A stretch of DNA of 64,000 bases from Mytilisepta virgata (taxonomy: Eukaryota; Mollusca; Bivalvia; Mytilida; Mytilidae): positions 6,730,501 to 6,794,500 of the forward strand of contig CM051520.1 of assembly GCA_028015205.1 (NCBI GenBank), written 5' to 3'. Shown here piece after piece: positions 23,081 to 36,030 of this stretch (positions within the stretch are counted from its first letter, which is position 1; each line of letters opens with the position of its first letter). The notes under the pieces are model-generated. The model made no database searches, was not told the origin of the DNA, and worked only from the letters and a program-made list of their open reading frames with translations. The position numbers and the translations under genes were made by a program.

Positions 23081-23601
23081 TCATACCATTACTATTGATA
23101 GTTTATATACACCTTGTAAAAAGTTAAGCAACACACTTATTGTTTTCAAGAGTCATATTTTGAAGCAAATTTTAGTTTGAATTCTTTTTCAAATTAAACA
23201 AATGACAACATGTCTGTTTTTCATACAATAGGGAACATTTGTTTTTGCAATTGTTTTATACTTCTCAAAAGATAGACACAAGAATTAAATTTGGAAAATA
23301 TGGTAAAAAATTGTGTTTTCTAAAACAAAGTACAAGTTTTACAAAAATGAGTATTTTTGTTACTTACGAAATGTCGTACTGACCTGATGACTTGCGTGAA
23401 TAACATTCTTCAGGGATTTTTTCTGATACAGCCAACATACAAACATACAAAAATGAAGCAACTTCATATCAACATTAACATCATCAAATCACAAGAAAAA
23501 ATGTTTTTTTTTGCAGGAAGGTGTTGCTTAAATTTTGGCGAGGTGTATATGTATGGACCTACATGTATTTGGAATTGAAATTATGATAATAAGTATATGG
23601 A

Positions 23602-26600
23602 TTAGATTTTCATAGACTTTACTGCAGACAATATTTTAGAGATGTTTGTAGCATAATTTTCTGTCAAGAGTGGATATTCAGACAAAATTTCATTTTTTCC
23701 AACATGATTGTAATCCTTAGAAAGTTTGTCTGCTAAACTGCTAGAGAGGCCTGTGATTGTTTCTGGCAGAGGTGTATTTTGGACACATCTGTTTTCTGCT
23801 GAAAAGTATTCTGAGAGCATTTCTTTTGCCAAATTAATTTTAACAGCATCTGGCATGTTTACATTATTAATTTGTGATGTTTGTTTTGATTTACATACAT
23901 CACAAGAACATTTCTTCATACAATTGTCACAACATTTATGTGGATTAATTTCTGCATCAATTTTAAAACCAAAGTACTCCAGTATCATTTTTCTTCTACA
24001 ACCTTCAGTTGTGCAATATATTTTCATTTGGTCATCTAGATGTGCAACATTTGAACCAATATCTTTTTTATTGAAATAGAGGGTTGCTCTTGCCTCCTTA
24101 CCATCCCTCCCACATCTTCCTATCTCTTGTACAAATGCTAAAAACAAATAATTGTGAGACACTTTGAATATGAAAATTAATAATCAAGTGTTAGAAAAAA
24201 TGGTTACAATACAAACTGCCCCCAAACATCATCTGCATCATATGTATAGCAACTCTTCAGGGGTTAACCTTTGAAACCAAGAAATGGATAATAAAGGCTA
24301 TGGTGCATGTACAGTATTTACACCTACACTTATTAGATAGATATACACCTACACTTTCATTTTGAGAATTGCAGGTTCTACTCATCAAATCTTCACCAAA
24401 TCTTAATACAATGTGTCTTTAAGGGAGATACAGAAAAATATTGATTTTCTGTAAATATCAGACAATAATTTAATATTGGATGTAACGCATAATTTGATTG
24501 GTCAACTTTTTTTTGTCTATCATATCATAGACTAAATTTTCTTTTCTACTATGACGTCATGAAAGGGAATCCCAACGCTTTAGACGTCAAAACAACAGTT
24601 GGAATTAAATTATAAGTATTGACTGTAATTTTGGTTTCAGTTTTTTTTTCAGCAATATAAATGATACTGTATAGACATTTGGTATCAAGTATTATATAGA
24701 TGGAATATATTTTGTTATCTCATTTTAGACCAATGTTTTCTAAATAAAAAATTACAGAATTTACTGTAGGAAGAAAGCAAGGGTATACATTTGTGTGCAA
24801 TGCACACAGTGCACTTTCATTTTGCATTATTTTATGCATTTGTGTGATTAAAAAAATGCATACCCTCAATGTTACTCGGTGGTCCTACATGAATTACATG
24901 ATAAATGTCTTCTACATCTATTCCCATTCCATATGCCTGTGTGGCAAAAAGTAGACGAATACTGCCATCGTTATCTTTCATGTTTTTCACAATCAATGAC
25001 TTCATCTGAAATGAATGCAAATTCTTAGGCAATATATTTGTGCATATCTGAGTTTTGATGGATAGTTAACATCATCATGCACAAGATAATTTTAAACAAG
25101 CTGTCGTATTAAATTAAATTTTTTTATTTAACTAATAATTGATAAATACTCCTATTTGATAGAAAGAAAAACTTGCCTTTTTCAATTCTCAGTACTTGAG
25201 TTGTGAAAATAATATTTTATCCATAATAGTGTAAATAAAATCTAGTATTTCCTCTAAACTCTGATAGAGCTTGCATAGGGTATAATGTTTACATCTACAG
25301 GTACCAAAGGCTTTTGGTTCATAAAAAAAATTGCAGAATTTTAGTTTATTGATTTTTTAATAATTTTTTTGTGTGATGTCCATCTGCAAGGAAATAAATG
25401 TATTTAATTTTAAAGCTTTACATACATCAAGCATTTGTTTTACCATCATTAATTGATAATACCCTTGAAAACGTTATTTCAGAGTTTGAAACCAGGTTTA
25501 TAAATATATTGTATTATAAACTAGAGGTACTGTTGTCACACAGGAGTCCTCCTGGACTGTTTTAGTGAACTCAAACATATGTCTTCCCTTCATTTGGCCT
25601 AATAAATAACTCATTTCAAATTTACACATTATAGCACTGATGCAAAAAATTACAGATCATTTTGAATTGATGATAACAAATGAAAAAAGTAAATATTGTC
25701 AAAATATTGAAATGCCATGTAAGTGATTGGATTAGATACCAGACTGTCATCATTTTAGGGTGAAACATTCGTACAAAAGCTGCATTCAAGAATTTTATTG
25801 TGGTTCTTAAATGTTTAAGAGGCATAACAGTAAAGAATGATAAATCATTAGGCTCATATACCCAAAACATGATATTTTTGCTACAGTTCATGTACAACTT
25901 GTCTGAGTTATCTCCCATTTGTTTGCAATTTTGTAATTTATATCTTCTAAAAGCTTTTTACCTTGGTATTTTTTTGTTAAATTTTGATATAAACACATAT
26001 TTGTAGGCTTTGAAATGATGTATAACTCATTGCATGTCTTTTAAGAGTAGCAGATAATATCTTTAAAATCTGTATATGAACTGGTTTGAGAATGGGGCAA
26101 AAAATGCAGAAAATTCATGAATTAACCTATAATAAAATGCTCCGCTGGGCGCAGCTAGATACGACCGCAGATGTTTACCCTGAATAGTTGGGGCAATTAT
26201 GAACACAACATTCAAGCTTGATACAATACTGAATTTGGATTGTGAATAAATATTTGACACAGCATAGGTTTCTGACACAGAATGAATGTTGTCTAAGAAC
26301 TTAAAAATTTTTAATTTACCTATTCAAACCATATCAGTATTTTTTGTTTTTATATATAAATCAGAAATAACCAATTTAAAATTGGGCACACATATCAATT
26401 TCTTGCTATTGCGCAATACTGTGCAATTGAAAATTTCTTCAAATATTTGACACATAATAGGTTTCTGACACAGAATAACTGAAACCAAAGAACTTAGAAT
26501 TGGTCATATGATTTCAATTTATATTCAATTTTTTGCTTCTTGTGCAATACAATATGCTGTGGAGAATTGCCCCCCCCCCCCCCAAAAAAAAAAAAAAAAA

Positions 26601-29600
26601 AAATTTACCCCTTTTTTAGCTTTTGTGCAATACACTATGAAGTTGCACATTGACTCCCCCTCCCAAAAAAAAAACAACAAAAAACAATAAAATTTATTGT
26701 AACCCCCCCTTTTTTGCTAAAAAAAATTTGAAATTTCCTTTTTAATTTATGAATTATGAAATGAGAAAAAAATTGCCCCCTCCCCAATTTCTCATTCCCC
26801 CCCCCCTAAATTTTGTTTTCACCCCCCCCCCCCCCCATTTCTCTTGATACTTTGCAACCATAACAGCCCATTTAAATACACCATAACGTATTAAAATAGA
26901 AAATGACATCATAGTCATGGATGGCAAATTTTAAATATGCATAATTTAAAAGCAGTTTAGATGAGATAAACAAAAAAGCTTCATCAGCACATATTCAAAA
27001 TTTGAGATAAAAAAAAGAGTTATCCCTCTTTGTACATATTTTTATAATCATGTTGTCATATTTGCTCTAAGTCATATTTAATTGTTAGCAGTAGTATGTA
27101 TGTTAGTATCATATAATTTTAAAATTTCTGATTTGTAAGTTTATTCAATATATATGTTTGGATTGAAGTCATTGTTGGGTGTTACTGAAGTTATCCTTTA
27201 ATTGTAATGTAAATAATGTAAATTGGTTTAAATTATACTGATTCTTGCTATTGCACAATACTGTGTAATTGAAAATTTCTTGAAATATTTGACACATAAT
27301 AGGTTTCTAAAACAGAATAACTGAAATAAAGAACTTAGAATTGGTCATATGATTTGAATTTATATTCAATTTTTGAATTCTTGTGCGATACAATATGCTG
27401 TGGAGAATTGCCCCCACCCCCCAAAAAAAATAATTTACCCCATTTTTAGCTTTAATTTTGGACCCCGATTTGGACCAACTTGAAAACTGGGCCCATAATA
27501 AAAAAACTAAGTACATGTTTAGATTCAGCATATCAAAGAACCCCAAGAATTCAATTTTTGTTAAAATCAAACTAAGTTTAATTTTGGACCCTTTGGACCT
27601 TAATGTAGACCAATTTGAAAACGGGACCAAAAATTAAGAATCTAAATGCACGGTTAGATTCGGCATATCAAAGAACCCCAATAGTTCAATTTTCGATGAA
27701 ATCAAACAAAGTTTAATTTTGGACCCCGATTTGGACCAACTTGAAAACTGGGCCCATAATAAAAAAAACTAAGTACATGTTTAGATTCAGCATATCAAAG
27801 AACCCCAAGAATTCAATTTTTGTTAAAATCAAACTAAGTTTAATTTTGGACCCTTTGGACCTTAATGTAGACCAATTTGAAAACGGGACCAAAAATTAAG
27901 AATCTAAATGCACGGTTAGATTCGGCATATCAAAGAACCCCAATAGTTCAATTTTCGATGAAATCAAACAAAGTTTAATTTTGGACCCTTTTGGCCCCTA
28001 ATTCCTAAACTGTTGGGACCAAAACTCCAAAAATCAATCCCAACCTTCCTTTTGTGGTCATAAACCTTGTGTTTAAATTTCATAGATTTCTATTTACTTA
28101 TACTAAAGTTATTGTGCAAAAACCAAGACAAATACTTATTTGGGCCTTTTTTAGCCCCTAATTCCTAAACTGTTGGGACCAAAACTCCCAAAAACAATCC
28201 CAACCTTCCTTTTGTGGTCATAAACCTTGTGTTAAAATTTCATAGATTTCTATTTACTTATACTAGAGTTATTGTGCGAAAACCAAGAAAAATGCTTATT
28301 GGGCCCTTTTTTGGCCCCTGATTCTTAAACTGTTGGGACCAAAACTCCCAAAATCAATCCCAACCTTCCTTTTGTGGTCATAAACCTTGTGTTTAAATTT
28401 CATAGATTTCTATTAACTTATACTAAAGTTATAGTGCGAAAACCAAATGTCTACAGACTCCGACGGACGACGGACGACAACGACGACGACGACGCCAACG
28501 TCATACCAATATACGACCGCAAAAATTTTGCGGTCGTATAAAAATATATATTATAGACTAATATTAATTCAAAATCTTACATCCTGTGATTGTGGAGAGT
28601 GGTATTGGGATACAGGGGCTCTCAAACTTGTTTTGTCTGTATTCTGCAGGGCTGGATCAGATTTGGAATCATTTGTGATTTTAAAATCATTCTCTGCTCT
28701 ATAGTGCAGTTGACCACACCATTTAAGTGGGACATATATTATTGTCTTTTCAAAACTATGTCCTTTGCATTTAAGATCCTTTAAAATTGGGTCTACGACC
28801 TCAAACATAGCATCTTCTGCTGTGTGATCTCCACCAGCTGATGGAGGTCTCATCTTGACTTCAAGAAATACATTTGGTCTAAAAAGGTAAAACAAGTACA
28901 TTTAAGACATTTATCTGTATTGAAATTGAAGATCTTCATGTATCAACTGGGGATTTGACGGTTGCAATGGAGGTCTACTGGTGAAACATAATTGTATTAT
29001 TTTTATGCTTGAACTAGTAGTTCTTCTTTTATTTTTTCTATCATGGTTTTCAAACAGTCTTTATATTTCGTAATTTTTAGTTTGGCATTGTGAGATATAT
29101 TCTGTAATATTTAGTTTGGCAATGCGAGATGTATTTCTGTAATTTTTTGTTTTGTTTGGCAGTGAGAAAAATAATCACACATTTTCAAATGATGTGGGAA
29201 AAATAAGGAAATAACGCTCTTTGGATAACATTTTTTAATCATCATAATACCTGTCTGGACTTTCTACAATAATCTGTGGTTCTTTCATGCGAAGAGACAT
29301 AGTTATATTTTGTTGGTTTGCTTTTGTCGCTGTTGCAGTAAGGGCTAGAACAAAAACATTTGGAAGAACTGCTCGTAGCAAACCAAGTTTTTGGTAAGCT
29401 GGTCGAAAGGAAGAGTTGCCCCAAGATAAAACACAATGTGCTTCATCAATAACTAAATGTGTTATCTGCAAAAAAGAACAGTGAATAGTTATAAATAAAA
29501 TGTCTGTTTTAAATGTGCAATGTATCCCCCATACTTTAAGAGTCTTATCCCATTTGTTGAGAAGGGTTAGTTGTATTTTTTTTTATCAAAATTAATAAGA

Positions 29601-32600
29601 ATTATTCCTGTTATGTCTTACCATGGTCAATTTCGAATAAAAAACCATTTTTAACCCAAATACTCTGAAATCCTTCATTTTCAAACTTTCAGCCAAAATC
29701 TTCCAATGAGTAAGATTCCTGTAAAATATTATCAAAATCTAGCAACAGTTACTCATGTTATTATGTCATAAACAATTGACAATTTTCAAAATGCCCGTTT
29801 TCTCAATAAAATATCAGGTTTCAACCCAAAATAATATTATAATATCTTTTTTTCTGTGATTTTTTCTAGCTCAAAATGTTTGACAAGCAAATATTATAAT
29901 ATTTAAACAATTAACTGTTTAGAAAAATTATGCATCTACTATAGCTTTAACTTTGCAAATTACTTATCATTATGATGTTGGTGATAAGGATGTATATCAT
30001 ATTTGATCCTAGAGTGTAAAAGAGTTAAATAATTTAGATTAGAGAAACAAATTCGCAACACATGTATGTAGTCATTTTTTAATTCATAGTTGTAATTAAT
30101 GAATAATCTATTAAAAATTTAATTCTAATTTTATATCGCAAATGTAGGTTGCTGGATATCATATCATGCTCCATGATACAGAATTAGTCATCAATTGCTT
30201 GCGTAATATGTTTTATTGATATACATGTAACATGTTTATTATATGCTCATTGAACATATGTAACTTTGTCGGTGTATAAATATATTATTGTTATACCCCA
30301 AAACGTAGAGTGGTGGTATACTGGATTTCTCTTGTCTGTCCGTTCGATTACCAATGTCTTAATTGTGTATGCAACTAGTCTTTTACCTTTTGACAGAACT
30401 AGTTTATATTTGGTATGATGTCTTGGTATGATATCAGCATAAGCATATTAGTACGATTTCCCGAACGGACCAGTTCTATGGGAGTTATGACATGTGAAAC
30501 GAGTGGGGTGTTCTTAGCACGACCCTGCGTACAGTCATATGTAAATTGTAATTGTAGAAATCCAATAAGCTGTACTTGCTTTCAGAATAAAGAATTATTG
30601 TAACTAATTTGTAACTCTCTGCCATCCAACCTGTTTTTTAGACTTTGCTGGCATATGTGAAAGCATTTGGATGGCAAAGCATTCTAAGATTAGGGTCAAA
30701 CATATCAATGTCTGTTCAAATATTTTCATTGTCATAAGATGTGATATGACAATATTGATTAAAGGCAGTGCAAATTGAGATAAGCATAGCTAGGGTAATA
30801 TTATATTATTATATATAAATTGACATATACGACCAGATAAATATGAAAGTAACACTTTCTTCATAGAAGGTTGCACAATGACTTCAGGATGGCACAAAAT
30901 GTAATTCAGTGTTTCGTCTCCATTTCTAAGTCTGTCAACAGCCTGAAGTGAATTAAAAAGTAAACACTGTTTATAAATTTATTTTTCATACATGTACTTT
31001 AAAGTATAAAGCCAACATAATCAACGAACATTTCAGTCTTGGTCAAAAGCATTTTCAAAGAACATTTTCTATTGAGTCTGATAAGAGGATCACAGCATCA
31101 ATCAATTATCTGAAAAATATTTAAAATACATAATATAATTCTCAAAAAAATGTATTACAGTTATCTTTAATGTTATATGATTGTTGAATAATTGAAGGCA
31201 TGAATACTATATTTTAGATTGGCAATGGAAGAAGTATTATTTTGTTGATTGAATCTTTTGAATATGATATAGGTAGTCATTGTATTGATAATAATTTGAA
31301 TAAGTAAAATTTAACAACATGAAACATGACAACACCTGCTTCAATTGTAAGGTTTTTATATAATCCCTGGTCAGACTTGAACTGACAACTCCCTACATTG
31401 TAAGGTGTAATACCTTTTACTACAGGGATCTTAATACAAAAGTCGGCAGATGTTGGTTGGACCCAGTTTAATTAGTTATATGTTTTCCCTTGTTACTGCT
31501 AACATTTATTATCATAATATTTAAACAATTAACTGTTTAGAAAAATTATGCATCTACTATAGTGTATGCATTGCTTCAACTTTGCAAATTAATCGCACAC
31601 AATTCAGGTATTTTACTAGCTAAATGATTAAAGAAATATAGTATTAAACTTATTAGCAGAGTTATACTTTTACAACAGCTTGAACAGCATCCTGAATGAT
31701 TTTTATTTAAATTTTACTATAATGATTGGTCTTCAAGTAGTTTTGAACACTTACTCTTACTTTGTCAAGTACCATCAATTATATAAAACCTCCAGCATTT
31801 TATCAGGTGATGACAGACAACTATAAAAAATAATAACATATAAATAAAAACGAATAGAAATAAACAACATATTTTCCCAGGAACTCAGATAATCATCAAA
31901 TTTTACTACAGTGAAATTAAAAAAAAAAGTTTAACACAGGTTTCATTACCTTTGTAATGTTGGGGTCTGGCAGTGGTACATGTGTTTCTTCATCTAAATA
32001 TTTTATAATATTTTCTGTCAACACAATGCACCTTTCACCAAATCTGGCTTTCTGTTCGTCAATGATGCCATAATTTAGAGCATTTACGACTATAATGCAC
32101 CCACTAACCTCAGTCAAAAATGGAAGTGCCTGTAAATATAGCTGGTGTTTTTTCAGTTACTTTAAATCATGTAAATTACATAGAGGATAACAATAAGGAC
32201 AACAAAGAGTGAAGTAAGTAATAATAGTATGATTGAATTATCTTACTTTTTTGTATTTTTTTTTTTTTTTGTGTTTTCTTTGCATGAGGAAATAAAAATT
32301 AAGATTTTTCAATTGAAATTGCTTAATAATTTTTCTTAAAATAGAATTGACCTAACTTGTCTTTTGAAATAAAAAATAATTTACTTATTATATGTACATA
32401 GTTTAAAATTTTATTATTGTAAATATGAAAAGATACATTTCTAAAAAATTTACATTCTTCTATTGAATATTCACTAAAGTATAAGAGTTTTCCAAACTTT
32501 ACTTTCCAAGTAAAAATAAGTTCTAATTTATATGTTATATAATAATGTACATATACTTAGCACTTTCAACAAGAAATTAATGATAGATTTTACAATGAGT

Positions 32601-34661
32601 GAATGACTTGCACTATATTTTAAATAAGGTGTTCAATATCAGTTGCCTTCTACACATTCAGTATCTCTTAAAGGAATTTATTTCAATATCTATGTCTTCA
32701 ATTAATGAAAGTTGTTTGTAAATAATAATTGGATTTTTTTCTGTCAAAATTCAATGATTAATGGTTAATAAACCATGGTATTTGTAAATGGAATTATGGG
32801 ACTTTTAGTAGTATCAGAGACATATATATGTCTCTGGTAGTATTGTTATATTTTGTATTAAAGTTATCCTTTTGTGACAGAATATACATAGACAGAATTA
32901 TAAACTTTGATTTAAAATTACTATTTATTACCAAAGTAAAATAATGATTATTCTAATGAATGTAAATATGTGTGAATTTGTATATGCACTGAAAAAGCTG
33001 TTCTGTAGTCAAAATATTTTTTTTTCTATAATGTATTGTGCCTAATAATGTATAGAAATAATTTGTGAATGGCTATTAGTAATTGTTTCTTTATTTTATG
33101 TGTAATTAGACCCTAAACAAATAAAAAAAATAATAATATACACCTGTGTTGATGTTCCTAGTTCCTTAAATGAGTAAAAGTGACACATTTCAGATATAGA
33201 AGTAAAGCAATGCAAGAAACTATCATTTCAATCATCTAAACCATTGTACAATTCAAACAATATGCAACACAAAACATGTGGTATCTCAATTTCAATTGGG
33301 GGGGATAACTTTTGGTAAAACTGGGTACAGGGTGCTGCAGAGGTTTAAAAAGCACCTACCCATTCATATATTGTTCAGTTATTGGTGACCCATTCGTATA
33401 TATTAGTTTTCTGTTGGGTATCAACTGCAGCACATGAAAATTGTTGTTTAAACCACTTAGAATATGATTCTGCAGTAAAGAAAATGAGGCTAGGAGAAAG
33501 ATGACCCATTGATATATCACAGCTTATAAATCACCGTCCATTAATATATAAAATAATTTGAAAGCTCAAAAAGTTGACCCATTCCAGTGGCACATCTGTA
33601 TTTCCCTTTATATAGAAAGTGACCCCCACCCTTTGCTCAATTTCACTGAATAAACCTTTTTGTTTTGTCTTTCCTGAGTAAGGTGATTAGTACTCAATCT
33701 GATATCAGCCTGTAGAAGTGATAATTATTTATTAATCTCACACTACATAGTACACCAAATGTTTAGGATTTTACTGACCATGGCTAACTTTCAGCAGTTG
33801 AATGTAGGAAAAAAAGTCACAATATATATTTTGTATGAAATTTGTCATATGGTCTGCACATATATATAGGGGAAAACATCGCAACGTACATTTGGTATGA
33901 ATTCCTACATATGTTCCTTTGCTTATTGTGTGTTAAAAATCGCAAAGCAAAGAAAACCTGTACAACCTCATGTTTTGTTGTTATTATTTTTGTTTCATAT
34001 CTTTTTTGAATGAGATGCGAGTTAGACAGCTTAGCATATTTTTCTACAAGTCTTATGCTCTTTAGATTTGGAAATTACGATAAAAATTGTAAAGCAAAAG
34101 AAAACCTGTTAAGGAAATAAATTAAGCAAAACGAATTGAAGACATGAAGATGTACATTTAATGTATATATCATAATAATAGTTCCCAAACACGACCTTAC
34201 CAGATTTTTATGAATTCGCACATCGGTTGTTGCTAGCAAAGCAGGAGATGCAATACAAACAAAAAATGGATAGTTATAATCAATGATTTTCCTATTAATT
34301 TACTTCATGGACATGGGTTCTTCACGCTTCAAACATGTTATTTATAAATATAATGGTTATTCCCTTGTTGAAAGTACTACACACAGGCACTTGTTTCTAT
34401 GGATATCGACCTTCCCATTGATAGAAACAAGTGCCTGTGGTACTACAATACTGTCTCACACTTTATTAGTTTATAAAAATTAAAAACAATTGCCTGTATT
34501 ATAACCGTTTTACCATATCCAGTTGGCAAAACCGAAAGAACATCATTTTCTTTACTGGAAAGTATGGATTCTATTTGTTTTTGTTTGAGGTTTAAATACT
34601 TTACAGACATAACTCTATTCATTCTATAGAGAACATCGTTGACGTCTGAACAAGACGCCAT
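23602..34661 (-). CDS. RecQ-family DNA helicase, seven exons, about 540 aa
   Basis: Reading the minus strand, exons are 34661-34494 (Walker A, SVLPTGYGKT), 32129-31950 (motif Ia-like VVNALNYGIIDEQ), 30942 to about 30840-30885 (YILCHPEV), 29465-29251 (motif II VIDEAHCVLSWG and motif III LTATAT), 28878-28581 (SPDR|PNVFLEV), 25005-24864 (motif V LFATQAYGMGIDV) and 24137-23602 (motif VI QEIGRCGRDG, then a Cys cluster HKCCDNCMKKCSC). Junction phases agree where checked. Exon 1 would splice at CAG|GC, a GC-AG intron. The end of exon 3 is uncertain. The family unwinds DNA 3'-5' using ATP in repair and recombination. The C-terminus is short with no evident RQC winged helix or HRDC domain. Introns contain repeats, including a 2.4-kb element. 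It is convergent with the Myb-DUF6589 gene. Confidence 0.85.
26131..28541 (-). mobile_element. TACGACCGC repeat element, copy B (RecQ intron 5)
   Basis: The hairpin end TACGACCGCAAAA lies at 28541 and the GCTCCGCTGGGC end at 26131, so it is inverted relative to copy A but sense relative to the RecQ gene. Long stretches match copy C, including low-complexity poly-C and poly-A runs near 26571-26600 and 26816-26836, which suggests recent spread. Confidence 0.8.
31363..31429 (-). repeat. tRNA-like element, copy 2 (in a RecQ intron)
   Basis: The reverse complement has the same 67-base length and the same box A, D-stem, T-arm (GTCAGTTCAAGTCTGAC) and acceptor features as 18907-18973, with a few substitutions. 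The anticodon loop is again abnormal. Similarity does not extend beyond the tRNA-like part. Confidence 0.6.
34383..34438. repeat. Perfect 18-bp inverted repeat with 20-nt loop
   Basis: ACAGGCACTTGTTTCTAT (34383-34400) faces its exact complement at 34421-34438. It lies in RecQ intron 1, about 55 bp from the exon 1 border. Confidence 0.7.
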
Positions 34662-35109
34662 TCTCTACTGACACTTGTGTTTATCGTAGTAACCAACAGG
34701 AACAAGTCCATCACAAGGTCAAGGTTGCTATCAGCTGATACCGACCGTTATATATGTATATGACGGAGCTCATACTGAATATTACGGCTGGGACCAACCT
34801 AGATAGTCACCTCGCCTTACTACGCATGCGCAACTATGAAATGCGGTAATATCAGAAAACGGGTCGAAGTAGAAGTACAAATTACGGATTTAACTCCGGC
34901 ATCAAATTTCACATATAATTCATATCACGGTTCATATACAGAAAATAGAATATATACATGTATGTATCGGGAAAATAAAACATTTTATAAATGTTTACAA
35001 GAAATAGTAGAAAATAGCTGTTTTTGGACAATGTTTTTCTTGTTTGTGTTATACAGAAATACCTGTATGTATGTAATTGCTTTTTTTTTTATATATTTAT
35101 AACTTATAC
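34662..35109. other. Upstream region of RecQ; no other gene seen
   Basis: About 450 bp lie between the RecQ start codon and the LINE endonuclease start. It presumably holds the RecQ promoter, but no TATA box or known operator could be assigned. Confidence 0.3.
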
Positions 35110-35510
35110 ATGGCATTAAGAATTAACGCAAATTTGTGCACTCTAAATGTTAACGGGATGCATAGTAAAGAAAAGATGGTAAGAGTTACGGAATTTTTAA
35201 AACGAAATAAATGTTCCATAGTTTTTTTACAAGAAACGCATTTAGATAAGTTGAAAAAAGAAATTGAATATTTTTCTATTTTTAATATATACTGCCAGTA
35301 AGAAAATGAATGTTGAGGTTTTAAGCCAATTTAATGATAAAGATGGAAGACTACTATTGTTAAATGTAAAAATCGATGATTTAATTATTTCACTGATTTG
35401 TGTTTATGCTCCACATGAGAAAACTTTACGTAATTCTTTTTTCAAAAAAGTTAATATATTTTTAAAAGAAAATGGAACGGGAATACCTGTACTCGGCGGG
35501 GATTTTAATG
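35110..35510 (+). pseudogene. LINE ORF2 endonuclease domain, N-terminal part
   Basis: The reading starts MALRINANLCTLNVNGMHSK and continues VFLQETHL, the start of an L1-type apurinic endonuclease. Near 35290 the frame shifts with apparent loss of some residues, then continues through SLICVYAPHEK to VLGGDFN, an endonuclease catalytic motif. At 35511 it is cut by a 7.7-kb insertion and resumes at 43179. Confidence 0.8.
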
Positions 35511-36030
35511 GGGTGTGACTAAACATCGAGTTCGAGTTAGAGTTCGAATTACAGTTCGAGTTAAAGTTAGAGTTCGACTTGAAGTTCAGGTTAGAGTTCG
35601 AGTTATAATTCGAGTTTGAGTTGTAGTTCGAGTGAACTCGAGATAATAATTTCAAATATCATTTATCGAGTTACATTTCGAGTTATTGTTATGGTTCGAG
35701 TTAAACTTCGAGTTAGGGAGCAACCATTTGATTTTTATGGGGAGGGGATAAAAAAACTGAAATAAAAAGGTAGGACAAAGAAAAAGACAGGATCACTTTA
35801 GATGTGAAAAAAATGCAGGACATGTGTCGATCAGGAAATTTTGGTTTACATGAAAAAAAATCATTTTTTTTCAAAGTATGGACACAATTTTATTCTTTTT
35901 CGACTACAATCCAACCAAATTATTTTTTTTCTTACCAAGTCGAATCAGAATTTTTTTTGGAGCAATGCCCAGAAAGTAAAAGGTGTATTTATTCCTATGA
36001 AATCACTAGCAGTAAATAAAACTGGTTTTT

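Noticed and set aside
30290..30600. Possible additional interspersed repeat starting TACCCCAAAACGTAGAG in a RecQ intron
   Set aside because: Only one copy is in the window and no terminal structure is visible, so it could not be supported.
14480..34850. Terminal inverted repeats enclosing the DUF6589-RecQ cassette
   Set aside because: Comparison by eye of the sequence outside the first exons at both sides showed no convincing match.
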